Assembly: GCA_045643125.1 (NCBI GenBank)
Contig: JAZUKE010000037.1
Span: 1-44,056, forward strand
DNA length: 44,056 nucleotides
Source: UBA1206 sp045643125
GTDB taxonomy: Bacteria > Bacillota > Clostridia > Oscillospirales > CAG-382
Direction of reading: 5' to 3'
Position 1 is the stretch's first letter. Each line of letters opens with the position of its first letter. The translations under genes and the position numbers were made by a program. The notes beneath the pieces were generated by a model, which was given only the letters and a program-made list of their open reading frames with translations, did not search any database and was not told the origin of the DNA. This document shows, in pieces, positions 8,442-17,150 of this stretch.

Positions 8442-9476
8442 TTATTTTTTGAAATCTTCCGTTCCCGGAAGTTTATAGCCGATAAGTCTTGACGCAAGAA
8501 GGTCGGCGAAGCAGTACGGGACGAATTCGACCTCCGTGTTCTGCGGCAGGACGTTGTCAAGCAGAGTGAGACGGCGGAAATATTTGCCGGCTCTTCCGCC
8601 GTAAAAGTTTATCTTGCAGTAATCTATTCCGGCATCCGATATCGAAGAAGCACAGGACACGGCTTTTTCGATGAAATCCGGCATCGTCAGATAAGCGGGG
8701 ATATAGATATCGAATACCATTTCCTTTGATCTGTCCTCGGTGTCGGTGATGCCTGCTTTTGCAAAATAATAGCTCTGTATCGAATTCGATTTTACATTAA
8801 AGCTTTCGTTCGGGAACACCTTGTGAAGCACTTCGATGATCTCAAGCCGTTTGCCTTTCATAAGCGATATCTCGATATGCTCTCTGAACTGATCGGATAT
8901 CCTTCCGTCCTTCAGCACGAGGGTGTATACCTCGGTCGGCTCGGTGACACTGTTTATATCGCAAACAAAGCACCCGAGCTTTCTGTCATAGCGGACTTCG
9001 CTCTTTTCGACTGCCTGATCTATATAATTTTTCTCCGTATATTCGTCGAATCTCTCTGCCGCACCGAAGGCAGCCGACGGGGAGCCGAACAGCAGGAAAT
9101 GCGCGCCAAAGGTTGACATAATCAACACGACCGCGACGGTGACGAAAGGAGCCTTTTTCTTTTTGAAAAAATGCAGCGCTATCTGAAAAACAAGCATCAC
9201 AAAGGCGCAGAACAGCGCGCAGGTCAGACTTTCTTCAAATCTTTCGCCGTAAAACGAGTGCAGTATATAGCCGAAAACGCCGAAACACGCGATTTTGAGA
9301 TACCATTTCGTTTTTACAAAGGCGTTTGCGGCGGCAAAGGCAACGACGATGAAAAGCGTCCTTATTTCGCCGAGCCTCGCAAGCGTGAAAAAGCTGCCCG
9401 CGAAAGACAGTACCACGCAAAGCGAGAAGTTTACATAATTAAGAATTTCTTTTTTTGTGGTTTTTTCCGCCATCAT
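8442..9476 (-). CDS. Uncharacterised protein with five N-terminal membrane helices
   Basis: I do not recognise this 344-residue protein. Hydrophobic segments lie at about residues 16-33, 40-54, 58-73, 84-103 and 110-130, and a Lys-rich KKKK stretch (105-108) probably faces the cytosol. A soluble domain of about 210 residues follows with no motif I can name. The start at 9476 overlaps the end of the RNHCP gene as ATGA, with GGAG 5 nt upstream; the next codon is also ATG (9473) and has better spacing. The two genes are therefore probably translationally coupled, and the membrane protein may work with the small zinc protein. Confidence 0.7.
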   Translation of the reverse strand: MMAEKTTKKEILNYVNFSLCVVLSFAGSFFTLARLGEIRTLFIVVAFAAANAFVKTKWYLKIACFGVFGYILHSFYGERFEESLTCALFCAFVMLVFQIALHFFKKKKAPFVTVAVVLIMSTFGAHFLLFGSPSAAFGAAERFDEYTEKNYIDQAVEKSEVRYDRKLGCFVCDINSVTEPTEVYTLVLKDGRISDQFREHIEISLMKGKRLEIIEVLHKVFPNESFNVKSNSIQSYYFAKAGITDTEDRSKEMVFDIYIPAYLTMPDFIEKAVSCASSISDAGIDYCKINFYGGRAGKYFRRLTLLDNVLPQNTEVEFVPYCFADLLASRLIGYKLPGTEDFKK

Positions 9477-9805
9477 ATTTTCTCCGTTATATTGTACGGG
9501 TTGGAAAGCTTTATCAGCAGATCCGTGTCGTCGTCTTTCTGATATTTGTTGTTTCTGACAAAGCCGCATTTTTTGCATTTGTGGGTGATGATATAGCCTT
9601 TTTTCCCGTCGATCCTTACGCCGACGGGAACCATAAGACCTTTGCAGTCGCTTGCTCTGTCGCCGGGGTTCACGTCAACGTGGAGCGAGCAGAGACAGTA
9701 CGGGCAGTGATTGCGCGACGAATAGCCGAGAGGCGGCACTTCGCGTCCGCAGCCCGCGCAGATGAACGACTGATCGTTTTTCGTGAACAGAGTGTTTTCT
9801 TCCAT
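9473..9805 (-). CDS. RNHCP domain zinc-binding protein
   Basis: This 110-residue protein carries the RNHCP family signature: CAGCG (C16, C19), SRNHCPYCLCSLHVD (C34, C37) with PGDR just after, and a second Cys pair, CKKC (C77, C80). The cysteine pattern indicates one or two structural zinc sites. The family is widespread and its molecular role is unknown. The ATG at 9805 has GGCGGTGA about 8 nt upstream and a good promoter further up, so this is the first gene of the minus-strand operon. Its stop overlaps the start of the membrane protein gene. Confidence 0.85.
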   Translation of the reverse strand: MEENTLFTKNDQSFICAGCGREVPPLGYSSRNHCPYCLCSLHVDVNPGDRASDCKGLMVPVGVRIDGKKGYIITHKCKKCGFVRNNKYQKDDDTDLLIKLSNPYNITEKI

Positions 9806-9864
9806 AAGTTTATCACCGCCGTCAAAAAGTTTACAAATTGTGCTGTACTTTTCCGCTCGTATGT

Positions 9865-9893
9865 ATTATAATATGTAATTGAGAAAATTTCAA
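9865..9893 (-). promoter_or_regulatory. Sigma-A-type promoter for the RNHCP-led operon
   Basis: On the minus strand TTGAAA (9888-9893), 17 nt and TATAAT (9865-9870) lie about 60 nt before the RNHCP start. The opposite strand has an overlapping TATAAT (9867-9872) that may serve the plus-strand DUF1385 gene, but I find no convincing -35 for it. Confidence 0.6.
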
Positions 9894-9928
9894 GTGTTTA
9901 CTCAAAAATATCACCGAAAGGAACAACA

Positions 9929-10951
9929 ATGAAAAACAACAAAGAACGCAACCCGCGTCTCGGCTGCGTCGGCGGTCAGGCAGTTATGGAAGGCGTGATG
10001 ATGAAATCCAAGACGGATATCGCCATCGCGGTACGCCGTATGACCGACGGAAAGATCGTCGTAAGGTCGTCAAAGCCGAAGTCGCTGCGCGATAAAGCAA
10101 AATTCTTCCGCCTGCCGTTCATCAGAGGCATCGTGAATTTCATAGAAACGCTCATAATGTCGATGTCAACTCTCACTTCTTCCGCGGAAATGACGGGGCT
10201 TGACGACGAAGAGCCGACCAAATTCGAGAAATGGCTCGAAAAGCACTTCGGCAAATCGCTCATCGCTTTCGTGTCGCTCATCGGCACGGTGCTGGGCGTG
10301 GCGCTTGCTCTGCTTCTGTTTATGTGGCTCCCGATGAAGCTGACGGGGCTTATTAACGATCATCTCTTTACTCTCAATGATATAGGCTTCTCGCTTATCG
10401 AAGGGCTTATCAAGATCGTCATATTCGTGTCGTATATGTATATCGTTTCGCTTATGAAGGACATAAAGCGGGTGTTTATGTATCACGGCGCGGAGCATAA
10501 GTCGATCTTCTGCTATGAAGCGGGCGAGGAACTGACGGTCGAAAACGTGAAGAAACAGAAAAGATTTCATCCGCGATGCGGCACGTCGTTCATTTTCGTC
10601 ATACTTATAATATCCATTCTTGTCGGCGCTCTTATCCCGCATACGAGCAAGCTGCTGCGTATCTGCCTCAAGCTCCTGCTTCTGCCGGTCATCGTCGGTA
10701 TCGGGTTTGAGTTCATTATGTACGCGGGCAAGCACGACAATATCATCACCAAAATTTTCTCCGCTCCCGGGCTCTGGATGCAGCGCATCACCACCAAAGA
10801 ACCGGACGATTCGATGATGGAGGTCGCCATCGTTTCGATCAAGAGCGCATTACGTAACGAATTCCCGGATTTCGAGATCCCCCGTGAAACGAAGGAAGAA
10901 GCCGCCGAAGAAACGGAAGAAAAGAAAGAAGAACAGAATGAAGATAAATGA
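9929..10951 (+). CDS. DUF1385 (YqhQ-like) membrane protein
   Basis: This 340-residue protein begins with CVGGQAVMEGVMM and contains the DUF1385 hallmark YHGAEHKSIFCYEAG (about 184-198) followed by RFHPRCGTSF. Four hydrophobic segments are seen at about 108-133, 157-177, 220-237 and 243-268. The tail is highly charged (Glu/Lys-rich, about 315-340). The biochemical role is not established. It sits directly upstream of prmC and overlaps it by 14 nt, an arrangement common in Clostridia. GAAAGGA lies about 8 nt before the ATG. Confidence 0.88.
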   Translation: MKNNKERNPRLGCVGGQAVMEGVMMKSKTDIAIAVRRMTDGKIVVRSSKPKSLRDKAKFFRLPFIRGIVNFIETLIMSMSTLTSSAEMTGLDDEEPTKFEKWLEKHFGKSLIAFVSLIGTVLGVALALLLFMWLPMKLTGLINDHLFTLNDIGFSLIEGLIKIVIFVSYMYIVSLMKDIKRVFMYHGAEHKSIFCYEAGEELTVENVKKQKRFHPRCGTSFIFVILIISILVGALIPHTSKLLRICLKLLLLPVIVGIGFEFIMYAGKHDNIITKIFSAPGLWMQRITTKEPDDSMMEVAIVSIKSALRNEFPDFEIPRETKEEAAEETEEKKEEQNEDK

Positions 10952-11786
10952 ATACAGACGCCGCACGCAGAATACGCTGAAGGAGCTTTTCGGCGACGAA
11001 GCCGAGCCGCTTTGCGATATACTGCTCTGCCACTATATGAACGTTGACCGCTCCGAGCTGCTCTTAAAAGGCGACGAAGAATTTGACGAAGCGCTGCGTC
11101 CCGGAATGGACAACGCCGTGAACGAGCTGGGCTACGGCATACCGGTGCAGTACATAATCGGGAACTGCTGGTTTTTCGGCAGGAAGATAAAAGTCGGAAA
11201 AGGCGTTTTCATCCCGAGATGCGATACCGAAACGCTCGTCGAGACCGCTCTGCACGTCATCCCGGAAAACGGCAGCTTTGCCGACATCTGTTCGGGAAGC
11301 GGATGTATTTCGGCGGCGATAGCCGCAAACCGCAAGGACGTCACGGGCTACGCGCTTGAACTTTCGTACAAGGCGCTGCCGTACACCGAAGAAAACCTTG
11401 AAGAATTTTCAAAAGTAACGGTCAAGCGTTTCGACGCACTCGACGAGGACGACTATTACAGCCTGCTCGAACAGAAGAAGGACAAATTCGACGTTATCGT
11501 GTGCAACCCGCCGTATATCAGGGCAGCGGAAATAGATTTTCTGCAGCAGCAGATACAGTACGAGCCGCGCAGTGCGCTCGACGGAGGAGAAGACGGGCTT
11601 GATTATTACAGACGCATAACGGCGCTTTCGGATATAATCCTCAAAGAAAACGGAGTGCTTCTGTACGAGCTTGGCTACGATCAATCCGGCGACGTTGCCC
11701 GTATAATGCAGGAAAACGGCTTTCAGACTGCAACCGTTAAAGATTTAAATGGAATCGAACGTGTAATTTTAGGCAAAAAATATTGA
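10938..11786 (+). CDS. prmC: Peptide chain release factor N5-glutamine methyltransferase
   Basis: The start is placed at 10938, inside the end of the DUF1385 gene, because homology begins there (MKINEYRRRTQ); the frame is open further upstream only as a Lys/Arg-rich artefact. The 282-residue protein has the helical N-terminal domain, the VFIPRCDTETLVE segment (about 90-102), SAM-binding FADICSGSGCIS (114-125) and the catalytic NPPY (190-193). It methylates the Gln of the GGQ motif of release factors RF1 and RF2, using S-adenosylmethionine. It is followed by a terminator-like hairpin. Confidence 0.93.
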   Translation: MKINEYRRRTQNTLKELFGDEAEPLCDILLCHYMNVDRSELLLKGDEEFDEALRPGMDNAVNELGYGIPVQYIIGNCWFFGRKIKVGKGVFIPRCDTETLVETALHVIPENGSFADICSGSGCISAAIAANRKDVTGYALELSYKALPYTEENLEEFSKVTVKRFDALDEDDYYSLLEQKKDKFDVIVCNPPYIRAAEIDFLQQQIQYEPRSALDGGEDGLDYYRRITALSDIILKENGVLLYELGYDQSGDVARIMQENGFQTATVKDLNGIERVILGKKY

Positions 11787-11811
11787 CAAGTGAGAAAAAG
11801 CGTACTATTAT
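11783..11811 (+). promoter_or_regulatory. Possible promoter for the rRNA methyltransferase gene, overlapping the prmC stop
   Basis: TTGACA (11783-11788) is formed across the prmC stop codon; 17 nt later is TATTAT (11806-11811). The -10 lies within the left arm of the terminator hairpin, so a transcript starting here would carry only the right arm and would escape termination. Confidence 0.4.
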
Positions 11812-11840
11812 ATGATAAAATATAGTAGTATGCTTTTTTT
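11795..11840 (+). terminator. Rho-independent terminator after prmC
   Basis: A long AT-rich stem of 19 bp (11795-11813 with 11820-11838, two G.U pairs) closes on a GATAAA loop and ends in a run of seven T. The A-run and T-run form the base of the stem. Confidence 0.65.
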
Positions 11841-11867
11841 GCGGAAGCATTTTCGGAAGGTGACGTT

Positions 11868-12647
11868 TTGCAGTATATAGGCTCACGGTCAAACGAAAGA
11901 ATAAAGTCGGTGTCTTTCCTTAAGGACAGAGAAGAACGCGAAGCAAGAAAACTCTTCTTTTTCGAGGGAGTGCATCTTTTTGAAGAATTCGTGCGTTTCG
12001 GTCACAAACCGTATTCCCTTTACGTCACCGAAGATGCCGCCAAAAAATATTCGTCCCTTATCGCGCCTTACGAAGATGTGACGTTCGTCGTGAGCGACGG
12101 AGTATATTCAAAACTCAGCACGGAGCAGTCTCCGCAGGGGATACTGTGCGTCGCGTCGTATCTGCCGAACGTGAAAAAGAACGCTTCTCCTTCCGGAGGA
12201 GGGATAATGCTTGAATCCGTGCGCGACACGGGCAACCTCGGCACCATCATCCGCACCGCCGCGTCTCTCGGCGCGGGACGCATCACAATCAGCTCCGACT
12301 GCGCGGACGTGTATTCGCCCAAAACGGTGCGCGCCTCTATGGGAGCGATCTTCGACGCGGATATCTGCGTCACCGACGACATAAAAAAAGACATAACGGA
12401 ACTCCGCACCGCGGGCAGCCGCGTCTTTGCCACGAGCCTTTACGGCGAAACGGTGTTCCTCGGTACATTTGAGATCGAAAAAAGCGACACCTTCGTTTTC
12501 GGCAACGAGGGCAGCGGCGTCACCGACGAAGTCGCGTCAGAGTGCGACAAGCGCGTGCTTATCCCGATGAGCGGAAAGACCGAAAGCCTGAATGTCGCGG
12601 CTGCTTCCGCGGTCGTTATGTGGGAGATGGTCAGAAATGGACGATAA
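11868..12647 (+). CDS. SpoU/TrmH-family RNA 2'-O-methyltransferase
   Basis: The protein (259 residues) starts at a TTG at 11868 with AAGGTGA 4 nt upstream. It has an N-terminal substrate-binding domain of the RlmB type (about 1-100) and the knotted SPOUT domain with motif 1 DTGNLGTIIRTA (120-131), motif 2 FGNEGSGV (211-218) and motif 3 IPMSGKTESLNVAAASAV (232-249). It should 2'-O-methylate a ribose in rRNA or tRNA using S-adenosylmethionine. Which nucleotide is modified cannot be told. It overlaps the start of dprA by 11 nt. Confidence 0.9.
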   Translation: MQYIGSRSNERIKSVSFLKDREEREARKLFFFEGVHLFEEFVRFGHKPYSLYVTEDAAKKYSSLIAPYEDVTFVVSDGVYSKLSTEQSPQGILCVASYLPNVKKNASPSGGGIMLESVRDTGNLGTIIRTAASLGAGRITISSDCADVYSPKTVRASMGAIFDADICVTDDIKKDITELRTAGSRVFATSLYGETVFLGTFEIEKSDTFVFGNEGSGVTDEVASECDKRVLIPMSGKTESLNVAAASAVVMWEMVRNGR

Positions 12648-13833
12648 GGTTTATTATATCTGGCTGTCGCTCGCTCTCGGCACCGACTGCAAAGCCGCGT
12701 CGACCGTGTTTTCACGCTATGAAAACGCAAAGCAGGTCTATGACGACGAGACTTACGACGGTCTTGCCGTAACGTCAAGTCAAAAGAAACGGCTTCTCGA
12801 TAAATCGCTCGACAAAGCGATGAAAATATTTTCCGTCTGTAAAAACAGCGGAGTCGGCATACTCACCTATCACGACGCATATTTTCCGTCGAGGTTAAGA
12901 ATAATATCATCGCCGCCCGTGGTGCTTTACTACCGCGGAAATATAAGGAATTTTGAAAACGAATATCTTGTTTCGGTAGTCGGCACGAGGAACGTATCGG
13001 ACTACGGGATAAAAGCCACGCGCTGGTTTGCGTCGTCGCTCGCACGTTCGGGCGCGGTCGTAGTCAGCGGAATGGCTGCCGGAGTTGACGGCGAAGCGCA
13101 GAGATGCTGTATCGAAAACGGAGGCTATACCGTCGCGGTACTCGGCACGGCGATAGACCGTCCTTACCCGCGTGAAAACTGCGATCTCTATGACAAAATA
13201 ATCGAAACCGGGCTTGTCATCAGCGAATATTATCCGTCGTGCGCCACCTTTGCGTCGAGCTTTCCGTCGCGCAACAGGATAATTTCGGGTATGTCGCAGG
13301 CGGTGATAGTCACCGAAGCCGGTGAAAGGTCGGGCGCGCTGATAACGGCAAAGCTCGCCGTTATGCAGGGCAAAGAGGTGTACGCACTCCCCGGGCTTGC
13401 CGGAAGCGAACGGTCTGCCGGCACGAATATGCTGCTTCAGAAGGGCGTGAACCTTGCCTATCGTCCGCTCGACGTGCTTTCAAAAGCCGAACTTCTGCAC
13501 CCCGAAAAGATACACGCCGTCGAAACGTCGCTTGAAATAAGTACCGAAAGCGTGAAACCGGCAGCAAAACCGTCGCCGAAACCGGCTGCAAAGCCGATCG
13601 AAAAGACCGTATCCGCTCCGGAGGTCAAAAAAATAGTCACGCCGCAGATAGGCGAACTTGAGCCGGACGAAGTAAAGGTCGTCACGGCGATAGGCGATAA
13701 GGCGCTTTATATCGACGAAATAATCGCGTCCACCGGGCTTGAAGCGAGCGACGCGATGTCTACCGCGACCATACTCGAACTGTGCGGAGTCATAGCACAG
13801 GACGAAAAGGGAAGATATCATCTTAATCAATAA
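12637..13833 (+). CDS. dprA: DNA-processing protein DprA (RecA loader)
   Basis: The ATG at 12637, inside the end of the methyltransferase gene, is chosen because it gives the usual N-terminus (MDDKVYYIWLSLAL) after GGGAGATGG. The 398-residue protein has a helical N-terminal region, the Rossmann-like DprA domain (about 110-290) with VVGTRNVSDYG (114-124), SGMAAGVD (144-151) and FPSRNRIISG (209-218), then a Pro/Lys-rich linker (about 307-325), and a C-terminal winged-helix domain (about 350-398). DprA protects incoming single-stranded DNA and loads RecA during natural transformation. topA follows 55 nt downstream, a common pairing. Confidence 0.95.
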   Translation: MDDKVYYIWLSLALGTDCKAASTVFSRYENAKQVYDDETYDGLAVTSSQKKRLLDKSLDKAMKIFSVCKNSGVGILTYHDAYFPSRLRIISSPPVVLYYRGNIRNFENEYLVSVVGTRNVSDYGIKATRWFASSLARSGAVVVSGMAAGVDGEAQRCCIENGGYTVAVLGTAIDRPYPRENCDLYDKIIETGLVISEYYPSCATFASSFPSRNRIISGMSQAVIVTEAGERSGALITAKLAVMQGKEVYALPGLAGSERSAGTNMLLQKGVNLAYRPLDVLSKAELLHPEKIHAVETSLEISTESVKPAAKPSPKPAAKPIEKTVSAPEVKKIVTPQIGELEPDEVKVVTAIGDKALYIDEIIASTGLEASDAMSTATILELCGVIAQDEKGRYHLNQ

Positions 13834-13888
13834 TCAATCTGTAAAACTGCGTTTTGTTAAATCAAGTGGATTTTAGGAGAAAACACGA

Positions 13889-16147
13889 ATGAACACACTC
13901 ATAATAATCGAGTCACCCAACAAAGTCATCCCTATACGGAGCTTTGTGGGAAAAGGCTACAAGGTAGTGGCTTCAAAAGGACATATACGCGACCTGCCCA
14001 AGAGCAAGCTCGGCGTTGACATAGAACACAATTACGAGCCGCAGTATATGAACATACGCGGCAAGGGCCCGCTTATCAACGAGCTTAAAAAAGAAGCGAA
14101 AAAAGCCGATCTCGTCCTTCTTGCGACCGACCCTGACCGCGAAGGCGAAGCGATAAGCTGGCATCTTATGGCGTCTCTCGGACTTGATCCCGCAAAGACC
14201 AAACGTATCTCCTGCGGTGAGATCACCAAGTCCGCGTTCCGCGAAGCGCTCAAGCACCCGCGCGACATTGATATGAACCTTGTCAATTCGCAGCAGACGC
14301 GCCGCATACTCGACCGTCTTGTGGGATATAAAATTTCCCCGTTCCTTTGGAAGAAGATCGAAAGCGGGCTTTCCGCAGGCAGAGTGCAGTCTGTCGTCAC
14401 CCGCCTCATCGTCGAAAGGGACAACGAGATAAACTCTTTCGCTGCCGAGGAATACTGGAACATTTCGGCAAATCTCGCAAACAAAGCGGGCGAAGAATTT
14501 TCGGCACGCTTCCACGGCAAGGGCGACGAAAAACTCGATCTCCATACCGAAGCCGACGTGAAAAAAGTGCTTTCCGATATCGAAAACGGCGATTTCACGG
14601 TCACTTCCGTCAAAAAATCGGTAAAATCCCGCAAACCGCTCCCGCCGTTCACCACCTCGACTATGCAGCAGGAAGCCAACAGAAGGCTCTCGTTCTCTTC
14701 GCAGCGCACGATGATGCTTGCGCAGGAGCTTTATGAAGGTATGAACCTCGGCGAACGCGGCACTCACGGTCTTATCAGCTATATGCGTACCGACTCGGTA
14801 AGGATATCCGACGAAGCGAGAAACGCCGCCAAGAATTTCATCACCGAAAAATACGGCGACGCTTTCTATCCGCAGACTCCCAATATATACAAGTCCAAGC
14901 ACGGAAGTCAGGACGCGCACGAAGCGATCCGTCCGTCAGACCCGACTCTTACTCCCGAGGAAGCGAGAAATCACCTCAACAACGACCAGTACCGTCTTTA
15001 TAAGCTGATATGGGAACGCTTCATCGCAAGTCAGATGAAGAGCGCCGAATTCGACACGGTCTCCGCCGATATCGGCGTGAACGGCTACACATTCAAGGCG
15101 TCCGGCAGAACGGTGAAGTTCACCGGCTTTATGGCTGTCTACGGCGACGTTGACGATGCCGACGAACCGGGCAACGCCAAACTGCCCGTTATGGAAAACG
15201 GTGACGTCCTCACCAAGATAAAACTCAATTCCGAGCAGAAATTCACCCAGCCTCCCGTCAAGTACACCGAAGGCTCGCTCGTCAAGATGCTCGAAGACAA
15301 GGGCATCGGCAGACCTTCGACCTACGCTTCCACGATAAGCACGATAATTTCAAGAGGCTACGTTCAGAGAAACGGCAAATACCTCGATCCGACCGAGCTG
15401 GGCAAGGTCACGACCAAGCTGATGAAGGAATGTTTCCCCAAGATAATCAGCTACACCTTCACCGCGAATATGGAAGACGAGCTTGACGGCATCGAAGAAG
15501 GAAAAAGCGATTATATCGGCGTCATCGACACGTTCTACAAGGATTTCGTCAAACAGCTCGAACACGCCGACAAGAACATCGACAAGGTGGAATACAAAAA
15601 GCCCGTCGTCGAAACGGATATAATCTGCGACAAATGCGGCGCAAGGATGATAGTCAAGGAAGGCAGATTCGGCAAATTCGCCGCCTGCCCCAATTACCCG
15701 AACTGCAAGAACACCAAAAAACTCGCACCCGACGGCAAGACCGAAAAGGTACAGTCGCCGGCAAAGGCGGAGGAAGAGATAATAGGCCCCGATAAATGCC
15801 CCGTCTGCGGAAACGATATGCTGCTCCGCAAGGGCGCGTACGGCCCCTATTACGCCTGCCGCAATTATCCCGAATGTAAAAGCACTATGTCTTACGTCCG
15901 CGACACCGGCGTGAAATGCCCCAAGTGCGGAAAACGTATCATAATAAAGCAGAGCCAGAGCAAAAAGATCTTCTATTCCTGCGAAGATTACCCGAAATGC
16001 GACTTTTCGATATGGGACGTTCCTCTTGACGAAAAATGCCCGTCCTGCGGCGGAATGCTCGTGAAAAAAAAGAACAAGAACATCGTTTACTGTATCAACA
16101 AATGCGGATGGAGCGAGGTAAATGGACAGAGTAAAGATAATCGTTGA
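13889..16147 (+). CDS. topA: DNA topoisomerase I (type IA)
   Basis: At 752 residues this is a full-length bacterial enzyme that relaxes negative supercoils through a 5'-phosphotyrosine link. The Toprim domain has the catalytic Glu in ESPNK (8-12) and the DPDREGE motif. The active-site tyrosine is Y298 in SYMRTDSVRIS. Four Cys4 zinc ribbons close the protein (about residues 575-750), the last being CPSCGGMLV...CINKC. AGGAG lies about 11 nt before the ATG. The 3' end overlaps plsX by 26 nt. The stretch after ESPNK (VIPIRSFVG) differs from the usual KAKTI-type sequence, but the catalytic Glu and Lys remain. Confidence 0.96.
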   Translation: MNTLIIIESPNKVIPIRSFVGKGYKVVASKGHIRDLPKSKLGVDIEHNYEPQYMNIRGKGPLINELKKEAKKADLVLLATDPDREGEAISWHLMASLGLDPAKTKRISCGEITKSAFREALKHPRDIDMNLVNSQQTRRILDRLVGYKISPFLWKKIESGLSAGRVQSVVTRLIVERDNEINSFAAEEYWNISANLANKAGEEFSARFHGKGDEKLDLHTEADVKKVLSDIENGDFTVTSVKKSVKSRKPLPPFTTSTMQQEANRRLSFSSQRTMMLAQELYEGMNLGERGTHGLISYMRTDSVRISDEARNAAKNFITEKYGDAFYPQTPNIYKSKHGSQDAHEAIRPSDPTLTPEEARNHLNNDQYRLYKLIWERFIASQMKSAEFDTVSADIGVNGYTFKASGRTVKFTGFMAVYGDVDDADEPGNAKLPVMENGDVLTKIKLNSEQKFTQPPVKYTEGSLVKMLEDKGIGRPSTYASTISTIISRGYVQRNGKYLDPTELGKVTTKLMKECFPKIISYTFTANMEDELDGIEEGKSDYIGVIDTFYKDFVKQLEHADKNIDKVEYKKPVVETDIICDKCGARMIVKEGRFGKFAACPNYPNCKNTKKLAPDGKTEKVQSPAKAEEEIIGPDKCPVCGNDMLLRKGAYGPYYACRNYPECKSTMSYVRDTGVKCPKCGKRIIIKQSQSKKIFYSCEDYPKCDFSIWDVPLDEKCPSCGGMLVKKKNKNIVYCINKCGWSEVNGQSKDNR

Positions 16148-17150
16148 CGCGATGGGCGGCGACAACGCACCGCGTTCGGTCGTCGAAGGAGCCGTACTCG
16201 GCGCAAAGGAATACGGCACCGATCTCGTTTTCACCGGCGACGAAAATGCGATACGCGGCATCCTGCGCGGTCTTGACACCGACGGAATCGGTATCGAGGT
16301 CGTACCGGCTGCGTCCGTCGTCACGATGGAGGACAGCCCCGCGGTCGTTCAGAAGGAGAAGAAGGATTCGTCGATGGTGATCGGCTGCGAACTGCTCCGC
16401 GAGGGCAGAGGCGACGCGTTCATCAGCTCCGGCAATACGGGCGCGCTGTTCACGGCGGCGACTCTTTACGTCAAACGTCACAAGGGCGTGCGCCGTGCCG
16501 CTCTGGGCGCGATAGTGAACTGCGGCAAGCCGTTTATGATAGTCGATTCGGGCGCGAACACCGACGTGACACCCGAAATACTCGTCAAATTCGCCTTTAT
16601 GGGCTCTCTCTATTTCAGCGAGCTGATGGGCGTGAAGGAGCCGCGCGTCGCGCTTATCAACAACGGCAGCGAGGAATGTAAGGGAACGGAGATCTACCGC
16701 GAAGCGTATACGCTGCTCAAAAACAGTTCCCTCAACTTCGTCGGCAACTGCGAAGGACGCGACCTGCCCAACGGGTTCTGCGACGTCGCCGTGTGCGACG
16801 GCTTCACCGGCAACGTGACGCTCAAGCTGATGGAGGGAATGGGGCAGTTCTTCCTCGGAAGCCTTAAGGATATTTACGGCAAAAACATAAAGAACAAACT
16901 TGCTTATCTTCTTGTGAACAGGGATTTCAGGGCTTTCAAGGGACGCATCGACCATAAGCAGTACGGCGGAGCGCCGTTTCTGGGGATAGCGAAGCCCGTG
17001 ATAAAATCCCACGGCTCTGCGGAAGAAACAAGCATAAAAGCGACAGTCCGTCAGGCACGCGACTATGTGCTGTCGGGACTCAACGAAAAGATAGCGGAAG
17101 GAATGGCGGAGGACACGAAGACCGCCTCGGAAAACATACGCAATGAATGA
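16122..17150 (+). CDS. plsX: Phosphate acyltransferase PlsX
   Basis: This 342-residue protein opens with KIIVDAMGGDNAP, the PlsX signature, and contains SSGNTGALFTAA and CDGFTGNVTLKLMEG. It makes acyl-phosphate from acyl-ACP and phosphate for the first step of phospholipid synthesis, as a peripheral membrane enzyme. GAGGTAA precedes the ATG, which lies within the last codons of topA. It overlaps rnc by 8 nt. In many Bacillota fabD, fabG and acpP stand between plsX and rnc; none is present here. Confidence 0.95.
   Translation: MDRVKIIVDAMGGDNAPRSVVEGAVLGAKEYGTDLVFTGDENAIRGILRGLDTDGIGIEVVPAASVVTMEDSPAVVQKEKKDSSMVIGCELLREGRGDAFISSGNTGALFTAATLYVKRHKGVRRAALGAIVNCGKPFMIVDSGANTDVTPEILVKFAFMGSLYFSELMGVKEPRVALINNGSEECKGTEIYREAYTLLKNSSLNFVGNCEGRDLPNGFCDVAVCDGFTGNVTLKLMEGMGQFFLGSLKDIYGKNIKNKLAYLLVNRDFRAFKGRIDHKQYGGAPFLGIAKPVIKSHGSAEETSIKATVRQARDYVLSGLNEKIAEGMAEDTKTASENIRNE

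Noticed and set aside
6416..8452. Long plus-strand open frame (678 codons) across the isomerase and dehydrogenase genes.
   Set aside because: Antisense shadow of two well-recognised minus-strand enzymes; no ribosome binding site and no family-like sequence.
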